Source: Marinilactibacillus psychrotolerans
GTDB lineage: Bacteria > Bacillota > Bacilli > Lactobacillales > Carnobacteriaceae_A
Length of the DNA: 64,000 nt
Direction: 5' to 3'
NCBI RefSeq assembly: GCF_900101525.1
Contig: NZ_FMZD01000002.1
Span: 62,001-126,000, forward strand
The position numbers and the translations under genes were made by a program. This document shows, piece after piece, positions 38,190 to 47,188 of the stretch (positions are counted from its first letter, which is position 1; each line of letters begins with the position of its first letter). The notes beneath the pieces are model-generated. The model saw nothing but the letters and a program-made list of their open reading frames with translations. It had not been told where the DNA came from and ran no database searches.

Positions 38190-39137
38190 ATGACAGATGT
38201 ACTATTGTTGGGAGAACCGATGGGGTTATTCTCTGCAACAGGATATGGATCATTGAAAGAAGCAATGACATTTAATAAATCCGTCGCAGGGGCAGAAATC
38301 AATGTTGGAATAGGACTTTCTAGGTTAGGTCATCAAGTAGAGTACATAACAAAGCTTGGTAAAGATCCAATCGGAGAATTTATTTTTGAAGCACTGCAAA
38401 AAGAAGCTATAGGGACAAATTTTGTGACTTTTGACGAAGACCACAATACAGGTCTTATGTTGAAGAATAAAGTGAAAAACGATGATCCAGATACGGCCTA
38501 CTATAGAAAATCTAGTGCATTTTCCACGCTTTCTAAAAAGGATGTAGAAAATATTGACTTTAATAATATAAAAGTGTTGCATGTGACAGGTATCCCACCA
38601 GCTTTGAGTCCTTCAGTAAGAGAAGCGGTTGAATATCTGATGCAGAAAGCAAAAAAAGCCGGAACGTTTATTACTTTCGATCCTAATTTAAGACCAGCAT
38701 TATGGGAATCGACACAGGAAATGCTAGAAGTCTTAAATGCTTTAGCAAAGTATGCAGACGTAGTATTGCCTGGTATATCAGAAGGAGAGACTTTAGTCGG
38801 TTCTTCTGATGTTGAAGCGATTGCTCAATTTTATATAAAAAATGGCGCTGATGTGGTGATAACGAAAAGTGGTAGCCAAGGAGCTTATGTAACGGAAAAA
38901 AGCAAAGAGACTATCAATGTCTCAGGGTTTAAAGTAGAAAAAGTAATTGATACAGTTGGTGCTGGAGATGGGTTTGCAGTAGGTATTTTACATGCCTATC
39001 TTGAAGGTTTAAACTGGAAAGAAGCAGCGACATATGCCAATGCTATTGGTTCCTTACAAGTCCAACATGCCGGAGATAATGAAGGATTGCCTACAAAAGA
39101 AGTGTTGAATCAATACGTGGAACAGAATAAAAAATAA
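38190..39137 (+). CDS. kdgK: 2-keto-3-deoxygluconate kinase (PfkB family)
   Basis: A 315-residue ribokinase-fold kinase. Substrate region GEPMGLFSATG and AGAEINVGIGLSRLG at the N-terminus, FDPNLRPALW in the middle and the PfkB signature DTVGAGDGFAVG (catalytic Asp about residue 257) near the end. It phosphorylates KDG to KDPG. Placement directly after eda and the nearby dehydratase support KDG as substrate over other PfkB sugars. Confidence 0.88.
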   Translation: MTDVLLLGEPMGLFSATGYGSLKEAMTFNKSVAGAEINVGIGLSRLGHQVEYITKLGKDPIGEFIFEALQKEAIGTNFVTFDEDHNTGLMLKNKVKNDDPDTAYYRKSSAFSTLSKKDVENIDFNNIKVLHVTGIPPALSPSVREAVEYLMQKAKKAGTFITFDPNLRPALWESTQEMLEVLNALAKYADVVLPGISEGETLVGSSDVEAIAQFYIKNGADVVITKSGSQGAYVTEKSKETINVSGFKVEKVIDTVGAGDGFAVGILHAYLEGLNWKEAATYANAIGSLQVQHAGDNEGLPTKEVLNQYVEQNKK

Positions 39138-39189
39138 AAAAAGGTTCTTAACTACTATGACTAAGTCGGGTAGTTAAGAACCTTTTTTT
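39138..39189. terminator. Bidirectional terminator between kdgK and the PTS gene
   Basis: Eighteen-bp stem (arms AAAAGGTTCTTAACTAC and complement) with A-run and T-run on the two sides, between convergent genes. Confidence 0.92.
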
Positions 39190-39245
39190 GATGAAAACTA
39201 TACAACTTCAGCCTCTCAAATGAAGAAGCATGTTTTAAAGGAAGA

Positions 39246-40619
39246 TTATTTTGCTTTACTTGTTCCAGTTTCATTAGGTACTAGGATGTACGTAATGATA
39301 AACGAAGTAGCGAAAGCAATGATAATTCCTAAAATAATAAAGATGAAATATTCGCCAACATAGGCTGGTAAGCTGAATACACTTGATAAGATATATCCAT
39401 AAATTCTTACCCCGAAGAAACTAATGAATGCAGAGGCAATTGAACTACCGACAGTTGCTGCAATAAATGCTTTAGCATTTTTAGTTAATACCCCAAATAA
39501 TGCTGGTTCTGTTATTCCTAAGAATCCGGAAACAACTGCAGAGATTGCAATGCTTTTCTCTTCTTTAGTGTTCACTTTCAAGTACATTGCTGCTGTTGCA
39601 CCAGTAATTGAAATGTTAGCCATGAACATCATTGGCATTAACATATCGTACCCTTGGTTAGCAAAGTTTTGCAGAGCAATTGGTGTCATAGCATGATGTA
39701 ATCCGGTAAATACAGCAATTGGACGAATACCACCAACGACAATACCAGCTAGAATTGGAGAAACTCCGAATAGCCATTCAACTCCGGCAGCTAGCCAGTT
39801 GCCGAGATAAATTCCTGCAGGTCCAATGACCACTAATGTAAGAATACCGGCGATAAATAATGAAAGTGTAGGAGTGAAAACTGTTCTTAATACTTCAGGT
39901 AGTATTTTATCAATGAACCGATGAATGTGGCTCAATGCCCAGACGGCGATAATGATTGGAATAACTGTTCCAGCGTAACTAAATACAGGTACTGGTAAGA
40001 ATCCAAATAAATTGAACTGATCAATCACACCTTCTGCCACTGCATTAGTCATAGCAGGTACTTGAAGACTTGCAGCAATTGCGATAGCAAGATACTGATT
40101 TGTCTTGAATATTCTGGCAGCAGATGCCGCTACGAAGAATGGCAAGAAAGTAAATACGCCTTTAGAGATCATATCAATTACAATATAAGTGTGAGATTCA
40201 TTGCTTATAATATTTAATGCGCTTAATCCTGACATCAATCCCATAATCATACCTGCACCAGCAATCGCTGGTACGATTGGTCCGAAGACTCCGGATACAA
40301 TATCCATAAATGTAGAAATAATACCTTTACGTTCAGTTGGTTCGTTTGACTCTGTCGAAGCATCTTGAGTGTCCATTCCAAGCAAAGAAGCGACAGTTTC
40401 ATAATATTCATTTACATTTGTTCCAATAACAATCTGTAACTGTTCATTTTTATGATTAGTCCCAACAACTGCTTGTTCTTTCATCAAGGCTTCGTGATTG
40501 ACTAGCTCATAATTCTTCAATTTGAATCTCAGTCTAGTCATGCAATGCCAGACATTTTGAATATTGTCTGCTCCTCCTACGTTTTCAATGATGAGTTTCG
40601 CAACATCATGATGTTTCAT
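39246..40619 (-). CDS. PTS transporter subunit EIIBC, glucose/beta-glucoside superfamily
   Basis: A 457-residue EIIBC with EIIB phospho-cysteine Cys26 in WHCMTRLRF and a multi-helix EIIC (VFTGLHHAMTPIAL, GITEPALFGV). No EIIA domain. Placed between the KDG pathway genes, it probably imports the acid-sugar source, for example a glycoside of an aldonic acid; no phospho-glycosidase is next to it, so the substrate is open. Start preceded on the minus strand by GGAAAGGAAGAGG, and by a strong cre-like site. Confidence 0.88.
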   Translation of the reverse strand: MKHHDVAKLIIENVGGADNIQNVWHCMTRLRFKLKNYELVNHEALMKEQAVVGTNHKNEQLQIVIGTNVNEYYETVASLLGMDTQDASTESNEPTERKGIISTFMDIVSGVFGPIVPAIAGAGMIMGLMSGLSALNIISNESHTYIVIDMISKGVFTFLPFFVAASAARIFKTNQYLAIAIAASLQVPAMTNAVAEGVIDQFNLFGFLPVPVFSYAGTVIPIIIAVWALSHIHRFIDKILPEVLRTVFTPTLSLFIAGILTLVVIGPAGIYLGNWLAAGVEWLFGVSPILAGIVVGGIRPIAVFTGLHHAMTPIALQNFANQGYDMLMPMMFMANISITGATAAMYLKVNTKEEKSIAISAVVSGFLGITEPALFGVLTKNAKAFIAATVGSSIASAFISFFGVRIYGYILSSVFSLPAYVGEYFIFIILGIIIAFATSFIITYILVPNETGTSKAK

Positions 40620-40644
40620 ATACCTCTTCCTTTCCCCAATTAGA

Positions 40645-40658
40645 TGTGTCCGTTTACA
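40645..40658 (-). promoter_or_regulatory. CcpA cre-like site upstream of the PTS gene
   Basis: Minus-strand TGTAAACGGACACA matches the cre consensus TGWAANCGNTNWCA at all but one fixed position. Lies about 26 bases before the PTS start, a repression position. Confidence 0.6.
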
Positions 40659-40692
40659 AATAAAATCATAACAAATATATTTATTATAGTAA

Positions 40693-40807
40693 ACCAGTCC
40701 TAAAATGAATAATAATTACTGTTTTCCTTTATAAATAAAGGTTTTTAAATAAATACATAAGTAATTGGACTGGTATTAATACAGTTAATGAATGTTTATC
40801 AGTCCAA
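40693..40807. promoter_or_regulatory. Repeated GGACTGG/CCAGTCC elements in the divergent PTS-dehydratase promoter region
   Basis: ACCAGTCC (40693-40700), TTGGACTGGT (40765-40774) and CAGTCCAA (40800-40807). The last two form an exact inverted pair of TTGGACTG. The element also occurs at 37432-37439 before eda. Best explained as operators of the GntR/UTRA regulator encoded next door. Confidence 0.5.
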
Positions 40808-40878
40808 ATTGACAGCGTTCTATTCTTCGTGTTCTAATATTAATAGAGTAAAGATAAGATAGGAGAGGAAGTAGAGAA

Positions 40879-42078
40879 TTGATTCCTACTATAATAACGA
40901 ATATTGAGAGTTATGGCATAAAACCTGACAGACACAACTTGGTAGTTGTGAAAGTGGAGACAAATAAGGGGATAGTTGGATATGGGTGTGCGACTTTTCA
41001 GTTTAGACCCAAAGCAGTGCAGTCAATTGTTGATGAATATTTAAAACCATTATTGGTTGGAAAAGATGCGAATGAAATCGAAGATCTATGGCAGTTAATG
41101 TATGTGAATGCATACTGGCGCAATGGTCCAGTATTAAATAATGCAATTTCTGGAATAGATATGGCTTTATGGGATATTAAAGGGAAACTAGCTGATATGC
41201 CATTGTATCAACTTTTAGGAGGGAAATCTAGAACAGCTATACCTGCCTATACCCACGCGGTAGCGGACAATATGAAAGATCTAACTAATCAGATTGATCA
41301 ATATATGGATGAAGGATATCGTTATATTCGCTGTCAATTAGGTTTTTATGGGGGAACAGCTGACAGTATTCAAGCACCTGCTGATCCTATAGAAGGCAGC
41401 TATTTTGACCAGCAGGAATACATGGATACTACACTTAAGATGTTTAAAGAAATTGACGAAAAGTATGGTCATTCCTTCCAGATGCTGCATGATGTTCACG
41501 AAAGATTGCATCCTAATCAGGCTGTTCAGTTTGCCAAAAAATCTGAGCCGTATAATTTATATTTTTTAGAGGATATTTTACCTCCCGACCAAACAGAATG
41601 GCTGAGTCAAGTCAGAAGCCAGACGGCAACGCCTATTGCTATCGGAGAGTTGTTTAATAATCCGATGGAATGGAAATCGATCATTAAAAATCAACAATTG
41701 GATTATCTTCGTGTCCACATTTCTCAAATTGGCGGAATCACACCAGCTATTAAATTAGCTCACTTGTGTGCTGCATTTGGTGTGCGTGTAGCATGGCATA
41801 CGCCATCAGATATTTCACCTATTGGTTTAGCGGTAAATACTCATTTAAATATTCATCTGCATAATGCAGCAATTCAAGAAAATATTGATTTGAAAGAAAA
41901 TACAAAAGCACTATTTAAAAATGCGCCAACACCTGAAAAAGGCTATTTCTACCCAATCGATCAACCAGGTATTGGGGTAGGGTTTGATGAAGAGATGGCT
42001 AAACAGTTTCCGGTAGTCTATCGCCCACATGATTGGACGCAAAGTCGTTTACCAGATGGAACATTATTTACACCATAA
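40879..42078 (+). CDS. Enolase-superfamily acid-sugar dehydratase (RspA/ManD-like)
   Basis: A 399-residue mandelate-racemase/muconate-lactonizing fold enzyme close to RspA/D-mannonate dehydratases. Expected metal ligands are Asp205 (in HDVHERL), Glu231 (FLED) and Glu257 (IGEL); His207 and His307 are the likely acid/base residues, and RCQLGFYGG (about 151-159) is the RspA-type loop. Dehydrates D-gluconate or D-mannonate (or a related aldonate) to KDG, the substrate of kdgK in the same cluster. Some RspA-type proteins have weak or no activity on mannonate, so the exact acid is open. TTG start behind AGGAGAGGAA. Confidence 0.8.
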   Translation: MIPTIITNIESYGIKPDRHNLVVVKVETNKGIVGYGCATFQFRPKAVQSIVDEYLKPLLVGKDANEIEDLWQLMYVNAYWRNGPVLNNAISGIDMALWDIKGKLADMPLYQLLGGKSRTAIPAYTHAVADNMKDLTNQIDQYMDEGYRYIRCQLGFYGGTADSIQAPADPIEGSYFDQQEYMDTTLKMFKEIDEKYGHSFQMLHDVHERLHPNQAVQFAKKSEPYNLYFLEDILPPDQTEWLSQVRSQTATPIAIGELFNNPMEWKSIIKNQQLDYLRVHISQIGGITPAIKLAHLCAAFGVRVAWHTPSDISPIGLAVNTHLNIHLHNAAIQENIDLKENTKALFKNAPTPEKGYFYPIDQPGIGVGFDEEMAKQFPVVYRPHDWTQSRLPDGTLFTP

Positions 42079-42080
42079 GT

Positions 42081-42794
42081 TTAAATAGTGGTTCTTCGAG
42101 CTTGATGCCCTTTCTTGTTAAATGGCGTGATGTAAGTACACGTATAATCAATTGCGGTTAATTCGCTATATTCATATACTTTACCGTTTTTTAGCAAGCA
42201 TCTATTTTCAATTCGCATAGCGGGGGTATTGCGCTTGGACATCAACAATTCTGATTGTTTCTTGGTTAGTAGAGTAGGACTGTAACTTGTAATGTAATGG
42301 GAAATAGAGTATTTCTTGCTCAATACGTACTCCTGAATAGACTGTTCGATAATCTTTTCATTTAAGTCTGGAAACATAGAAACAGGCATTTTAGAGCACT
42401 CAATCTGTTCGATTTTGTAATCAACGATTCTGACGCGTTCGAATGTCCAAATATCTTCTGGGCTATCTAGCTGGAAAATCTGCTCCTCTTCTGGAGTGGA
42501 TTTTTTCTTTTCAAGGCTTAAAAATTTTGAGGATATCCTTTCGTAAGGTGTACGAGTTAAAGTATTGAAAATCAATGGATTCATTTGGAATTGTTTTTTG
42601 ACATACATGCCTGAACCTTGGATAGTCTCGATAATCCCAATTTCCTCCAAAGTTTTAATAGCTTCTTGAATGGTATATCTCGAAACTTGATAAGATTGCG
42701 CCATCGTTCGCTGATTAGGTAATTTACCTTCTTTAAATTGTTCTTGATAAATTTTACTGAGTAAATCCTGGATCACAAATTCTCTCTTTTTCAT
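42081..42794 (-). CDS. GntR/HutC-family regulator with UTRA domain
   Basis: A 237-residue regulator: winged helix at the N-terminus (QRTMAQSYQVSRYTIQEAIK, about residues 23-42, and IQGSGMYV) and a UTRA effector domain (SPEDIWTFERVRIVDYKIEQ, EYSELTAIDYTCTYI). It ends two bases from the dehydratase stop (convergent). Most likely controls the eda-kdgK, PTS and dehydratase units, responding to a pathway intermediate such as KDG or a phosphosugar. Confidence 0.88.
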   Translation of the reverse strand: MKKREFVIQDLLSKIYQEQFKEGKLPNQRTMAQSYQVSRYTIQEAIKTLEEIGIIETIQGSGMYVKKQFQMNPLIFNTLTRTPYERISSKFLSLEKKKSTPEEEQIFQLDSPEDIWTFERVRIVDYKIEQIECSKMPVSMFPDLNEKIIEQSIQEYVLSKKYSISHYITSYSPTLLTKKQSELLMSKRNTPAMRIENRCLLKNGKVYEYSELTAIDYTCTYITPFNKKGHQARRTTI

Positions 42795-42822
42795 GTTTAC
42801 TCCTTAATCTACGTTATTTTAA

Positions 42823-42837
42823 TGAGAATGATCATCT
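42823..42837. promoter_or_regulatory. Possible second Fur box
   Basis: TGAGAATGATCATCT matches the 7-1-7 Fur consensus TGATAATNATTATCA at 11 of 14 positions. It lies between gntR and the iron operon; weaker than the one at 42958. Confidence 0.35.
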
Positions 42838-42916
42838 CTTTCAAATTATATAAGTAGAATATATAAATTGGAAGGGCATGAATGAATTTTGTTCAACAAC
42901 AAAAAAGTTTCTTGTC

Positions 42917-42972
42917 TTGACACTGTTGATTGTGAATGATATAACTAAAGCTGCAAGTGATAATCGTTCTCA
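42917..42972 (+). promoter_or_regulatory. Promoter and Fur box of the iron-siderophore operon
   Basis: TTGACA (42917-42922), 17-base spacer, TATAAC (42940-42945). TGATAATCGTTCTCA (42958-42972) matches the Fur 7-1-7 consensus at 12 of 14 positions and covers the start of the transcript, so iron repression is expected. Confidence 0.65.
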
Positions 42973-43006
42973 ATTGTGATAGTATAAAAAGGGAGGGCTT
43001 ACATCA

Positions 43007-44035
43007 ATGATAGTAAAAGATATCAATATTATCGGTGGCGGACCTGCCGGGTTGTATGCAGCTTTTTACGCGGGTATGCGAGACTTGAACGTCAGAATCA
43101 TTGAGACACAAAAATCACTAGGAGGAAAAGTCCACTTTTACCCTGAAAAACTGATTTGGGATGTTGGGGGGATCCCGGGTATCAGAGGAGCGAAGTTCAT
43201 TGATCAAATGATTGAACAAGGACTGACATTTAATCCAGAAGTAATCACTAATCAGAAAATCAGTAAATTTAAACAAACCGACGAAGGTCTTTTTGTTGCA
43301 ACCAGTGAATCGGGCGAACAGTATTTGAGTAAACGGATAATTGTAGCAACCGGTGGCGGAATATTCAATCCTAAAAAATTACCTCTACAGTATAATGTGA
43401 AATTTGAAGAGACTAATCTGCATCATCATATTTATCACTTAAAGGATTTCAAAAATAAAAATGTTGTGATTGTGGGCGGTGGAAATTCGGCTATCGATTG
43501 GGCGAATGATTTGATTGGTGTAGCTAAAGAAGTTCATTTAATTCACCGCAACGATACCTTCAAAGCTCATGAATATAACGCTCGTAAATTAAAGGAATCA
43601 TTGGTAAAGATACATACACACACATTAGTTAAAGAACTTGTGCCTAATAGCGCGGGGACTAGTGTTCAGTCAATTAAGGTTAGAAATAGCCAATCTGACC
43701 AGGATTATTTTCTGGAACTAGATGAATTGCTTGTGAATATTGGCTTTGATAATGAGTTAAATTTTCACCATGACCCATCTTTGAAATTTAAATTGAAAGA
43801 CGACTATTATATCGAAGGTTCTTCAATAGCACAAACTTCAGTAAAAGGTGTTTATGCTATTGGAGATATTCTGGAATTTGAAGGAAAAGTAAGGTTGATT
43901 GCTGGAGCCTATAACGATGCAGCGAATGCGGTTAACCAGATTAAATTATCCTTGGATCCGGATGCAGAAGAAAAAGCGCGTGTGTCTTCACACAATAACC
44001 GATTTGATAAGATGAATCAGGAAAAGAAAGACTGA
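43007..44035 (+). CDS. NAD(P)H flavin-dependent reductase, type 2 ferredoxin-NADP reductase family (IruO-like)
   Basis: A 342-residue thioredoxin-reductase-like flavoprotein without the redox-active CXXC. FAD motif INIIGGGPAGLYAAFYAG at the N-terminus, second NADPH-binding motif VVIVGGGNSAIDWAND (about residue 153), and GVYAIGDI near the end. FNR2 relatives in Gram-positives (YumC/YcgT; IruO in staphylococci) reduce ferredoxin or Fe(III)-siderophores. Its place as first gene of a siderophore ABC operon with a Fur box favours the ferric-siderophore reductase role. GGGAGG before ATG. Confidence 0.8.
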   Translation: MIVKDINIIGGGPAGLYAAFYAGMRDLNVRIIETQKSLGGKVHFYPEKLIWDVGGIPGIRGAKFIDQMIEQGLTFNPEVITNQKISKFKQTDEGLFVATSESGEQYLSKRIIVATGGGIFNPKKLPLQYNVKFEETNLHHHIYHLKDFKNKNVVIVGGGNSAIDWANDLIGVAKEVHLIHRNDTFKAHEYNARKLKESLVKIHTHTLVKELVPNSAGTSVQSIKVRNSQSDQDYFLELDELLVNIGFDNELNFHHDPSLKFKLKDDYYIEGSSIAQTSVKGVYAIGDILEFEGKVRLIAGAYNDAANAVNQIKLSLDPDAEEKARVSSHNNRFDKMNQEKKD

Positions 44036-44087
44036 GATTATTTTTGACGAGTTTTTCAGTGAATAAAAGGACAGAAATGAGAATGAT

Positions 44088-45149
44088 ATGGAGCAGCTCA
44101 GAAAGCAACAATTGAATAAAGAAGAAACAAAGAAGAGAATTCTTAAGAGATTTGAATCTCGTTCTGCACTGTTTTATTTTTTTCTTGGTGTTGTAGCTTT
44201 AATAGCTACGATGATACTATCGATTTCTTTTGGAGCGGCCGATATTAATTGGACAACGATCCGAGAATCGATATTGCATTTTGACGAGTATGATACAAAC
44301 CATTTGATTTTATATGACCTTAGGTTTCCGAGAGTAATCGCAGCTGCTTTGGTAGGAGCTTTTTTAGCAATTTCAGGGGTAATTATGCAAGGGCTGACTC
44401 GTAATCCGTTAGCTTCTCCTTCTATTATGGGTGTGAGTTCAGGCGCTGGGTTTATGGTAGCTGTTGCTTTTGCCTTATTCCCCGAAACGAGCCAAGGTGG
44501 ATTGATGATATGGTCGTTTCTAGGGGCTGGATTAGGAGCTGGACTAGTTTTTTCAATTGGTCTAATTTCTAAAAGAGGATTGACACCAGTTAAATTAGCT
44601 CTTGGAGGAGCCGCTGTTAGTATTTTACTGCAGTCAGCTTCCACTATGTTGGCAATGTATTTTAATGTTACCCGAGACATTAGTTTCTGGTATGCGGGAG
44701 GAGTAGCAGGGGTCTCGCCAGCAAGTGTTCAATTGGCAGTTATTGTAGCATTTGTAGGGATTGTTTTTTCTGTTGGTCTGTCTAGATCTTTGACATTGAT
44801 GAGCTTAGGAGATGAAGTTGCAAAAGGACTGGGTCAGAAAATTGGATTGATAAGATTAATAGGCGTTCTGATCGTTTTATTGCTTACAGGGACAGCCGTT
44901 TCAATTTCTGGAACAATTGGATTTATAGGACTGGTCATCCCTCATATTACTAAAAAGTTAATAGGAATGGATTACCGTTGGATTATACCATTTTCTGCTA
45001 TTTTCGGTGCGTGGCTTTTAGTTACTGCGGACATCGCGGCGAGAATAATTAATCCGCCTTATGAAACGCCTGTAGGAGCACTTACTGCACTAATCGGGGT
45101 GCCGTTCTTTCTCGTTTTAGCAAGAAGAGATGGGAGAGGCTGGAAATGA
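44088..45149 (+). CDS. Iron-siderophore ABC transporter permease (FecCD family)
   Basis: A 353-residue polytopic permease with about ten helices. RFPRVIAAALVGAFLAISGVI (in parts) and GLVIPHITKKLIGMDYRW near residue 280 are the FecCD/BtuC signatures that contact the ATPase. A Fur-like AATGAGAATGATAT overlaps its start. The start ATG lacks a good ribosome site; coupling to the upstream gene is likely. Forms a heterodimer with the next permease. Confidence 0.9.
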   Translation: MEQLRKQQLNKEETKKRILKRFESRSALFYFFLGVVALIATMILSISFGAADINWTTIRESILHFDEYDTNHLILYDLRFPRVIAAALVGAFLAISGVIMQGLTRNPLASPSIMGVSSGAGFMVAVAFALFPETSQGGLMIWSFLGAGLGAGLVFSIGLISKRGLTPVKLALGGAAVSILLQSASTMLAMYFNVTRDISFWYAGGVAGVSPASVQLAVIVAFVGIVFSVGLSRSLTLMSLGDEVAKGLGQKIGLIRLIGVLIVLLLTGTAVSISGTIGFIGLVIPHITKKLIGMDYRWIIPFSAIFGAWLLVTADIAARIINPPYETPVGALTALIGVPFFLVLARRDGRGWK

Positions 45150-46168
45150 ATCTTAGAATGGTTTTAACTAAAAATTATAAAAGTTTCCTATTTTTTCTTC
45201 TTCTCTTAATCGTAATAATCAGCCTTTTTAGTTTAGTTACCGGATATTTATCGATCTCATTAAGTGATATTTGGTCGACGATAACTGGAGAAGGGACGAA
45301 AAGAAATCAGCTTTTACTTATAGAATTTCGATTACCTAGATTATTGGTTGCAATACTGGCTGGTGCTAGTCTAGGAGTAGCGGGCACTCTATTTCAAGGT
45401 GTTACGCAAAATGAACTTGCAGATCCAGGGATTATAGGAATTAATTCAGGAGCAGGTTTAGCAGTTGTATTATTTTTGACAGTTCGTTCTAGTCAGGTAA
45501 GCTCATCTACTCTAATCAATGCAATCAGTTTACCTGTTGCAGCTTTTATTGGAGGCCTTATGGCAGCTGTTTGCATATATATGATTGCTTGGAAAAAAGG
45601 TATTACGCCTATTCGTATGTTACTAGTGGGAATAGGCATAAATGCAGGATTTGGAGCTTTGCTGACCATGCTGCAGCTTAGGATGAATGAGCGTGATTTT
45701 AATCAAGTAGCGATCTGGCTTTCAGGATCTATATGGAATGCTCATTGGCCTGCTGTTTTCAGCTTATTACCATGGACACTGCTCTTGATTCCAATCAGTA
45801 TGTACAAAGCCCGTACACTGAATATACTGCAGCTTGGAGATCAAATGGCAGTTGGATTAGGTGTATCTCTTGAACTGGAAAGAGCCAAGTTAGTCACCAT
45901 TGGAGTAGCACTAGCAGGAGTCAGCGTGTCAGTTGCTGGAGGAATTTCCTTTTTAGGATTAGGAGCACCTCATATTGCGAGGAAATTAATAGGAAATAAG
46001 CATGAAAGATTACTGCCAGTTGCAGCTTGTATTGGGGCTTTGATTTTGCTTATTTCAGATATTCTAGCAAGAAACTTGTTAGCTCCCGCAGAAGTTCCTG
46101 TGGGAATAATTGTTTCAATATTAGGAGCGCCCTACTTTTTATATTTACTAGTCAATAGTGAGAATTGA
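45146..46168 (+). CDS. Iron-siderophore ABC transporter permease (FecCD family)
   Basis: A 340-residue second permease. RLPRLLVAILAGASLGVAGT (about residues 58-77), and GGISFLGLGAPHIARKLIG near residue 265. Overlaps the preceding permease by four bases. Partner subunit of the same importer. Confidence 0.9.
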   Translation: MNLRMVLTKNYKSFLFFLLLLIVIISLFSLVTGYLSISLSDIWSTITGEGTKRNQLLLIEFRLPRLLVAILAGASLGVAGTLFQGVTQNELADPGIIGINSGAGLAVVLFLTVRSSQVSSSTLINAISLPVAAFIGGLMAAVCIYMIAWKKGITPIRMLLVGIGINAGFGALLTMLQLRMNERDFNQVAIWLSGSIWNAHWPAVFSLLPWTLLLIPISMYKARTLNILQLGDQMAVGLGVSLELERAKLVTIGVALAGVSVSVAGGISFLGLGAPHIARKLIGNKHERLLPVAACIGALILLISDILARNLLAPAEVPVGIIVSILGAPYFLYLLVNSEN

Positions 46169-46203
46169 ATCATCGCTTTATAAAGTAAATGGAGGAGAAT
46201 AAA

Positions 46204-47154
46204 ATGAAAAAGATTTGGTCAAGTAGTATACTGCTAATGTTAGGGCTAATGTTAGCCGGTTGTGGAAATGAGCAATCAAATTCTGGAGAAACAGCAGAAA
46301 AGAAAACATCCAACAATACAGAACCTGAAATCATGACGGATAATTTAGGGAATGAAGTTGAAATTCCTGATAATCCTGAAAAAGTATTAGCTTCTTATTT
46401 AGAAGATTATTTAGTTGCATTAGATGTTACGCCGGTAGCGCAATGGTCAATATATGACGGAGAAAGTATTCAAGAATATCTCCAAGCTGATTTAGAGGGC
46501 ATTCCGCTAATTCCTCATGATCTACCATATGAGTCGGTATTAGAATATGAGCCGGATTTAATAGTTATAAGGGATCCTATTGAACAAGATATGTATGATC
46601 AATATGCTCAGATTGCCCCGACTTATGTACTAAATTCTAGCCCGACAGAATGGCGAGCAACTTTGGAAGAAATTGGAGAAGTGTTGGGAAAGGAAGAAAA
46701 AGCGCAGTCGGTTTTAGAGAGTTATAAGGAAAAAGCAAAAGAAAAAGCAGAGGAATTAGCTGAAGTAGTAAAAGGAGAATCAGCTGCAGCTATATGGATG
46801 GTTAATAATAGTTTGTTTGTTGTCCACCCTGAGCGCTCAAGCGGAGCAGTTTTATATGAAGATTTAGGTCTTGAAATTCCGGAAGTAGTTTCAGAATTGT
46901 CTAGTGATGCAGACTGGGCAGCGATTTCTTTAGAAGAATTAGCAAAAATGAATGTTGATCATTTATTTTTTATAAACAGCGATGGACCTAATGCTGAAAT
47001 GTTGGAAGACCGTCTCTGGCAAAATATTCCGGCTGTTCAAAATGAGCAAGTCTATGAGTTTGGACCGGAAACTTCTTGGTTATATTATGGACCGATAGCA
47101 AGTGAACAAGTAATGGACAATGTAGTAGAGAGTATAACAAATAGAGTTCAGTAA
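46204..47154 (+). CDS. Iron-siderophore ABC transporter substrate-binding lipoprotein
   Basis: About 316 residues. Signal sequence with lipobox LAGC (Cys about residue 20 of the mature start), a linker rich in Ser/Thr/Glu, then the two-lobe periplasmic-binding fold of the FecB/FhuD type (VALDVTPVAQW, YEPDLIVI, helical backbone linker). I start at the ATG at 46204, which has GGAGGAG six bases upstream. Siderophore type not determinable. Confidence 0.92.
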   Translation: MKKIWSSSILLMLGLMLAGCGNEQSNSGETAEKKTSNNTEPEIMTDNLGNEVEIPDNPEKVLASYLEDYLVALDVTPVAQWSIYDGESIQEYLQADLEGIPLIPHDLPYESVLEYEPDLIVIRDPIEQDMYDQYAQIAPTYVLNSSPTEWRATLEEIGEVLGKEEKAQSVLESYKEKAKEKAEELAEVVKGESAAAIWMVNNSLFVVHPERSSGAVLYEDLGLEIPEVVSELSSDADWAAISLEELAKMNVDHLFFINSDGPNAEMLEDRLWQNIPAVQNEQVYEFGPETSWLYYGPIASEQVMDNVVESITNRVQ

Positions 47155-47188
47155 TAAACTTAACTGAGTTATAGGGGAAGCTGAGAGT

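Noticed and set aside
44174-44680. 168-codon open frame on the minus strand inside the first siderophore permease gene
   Set aside because: It lies fully opposite a well-supported FecCD permease, has no ribosome site and its translation looks like the antisense of hydrophobic codons.
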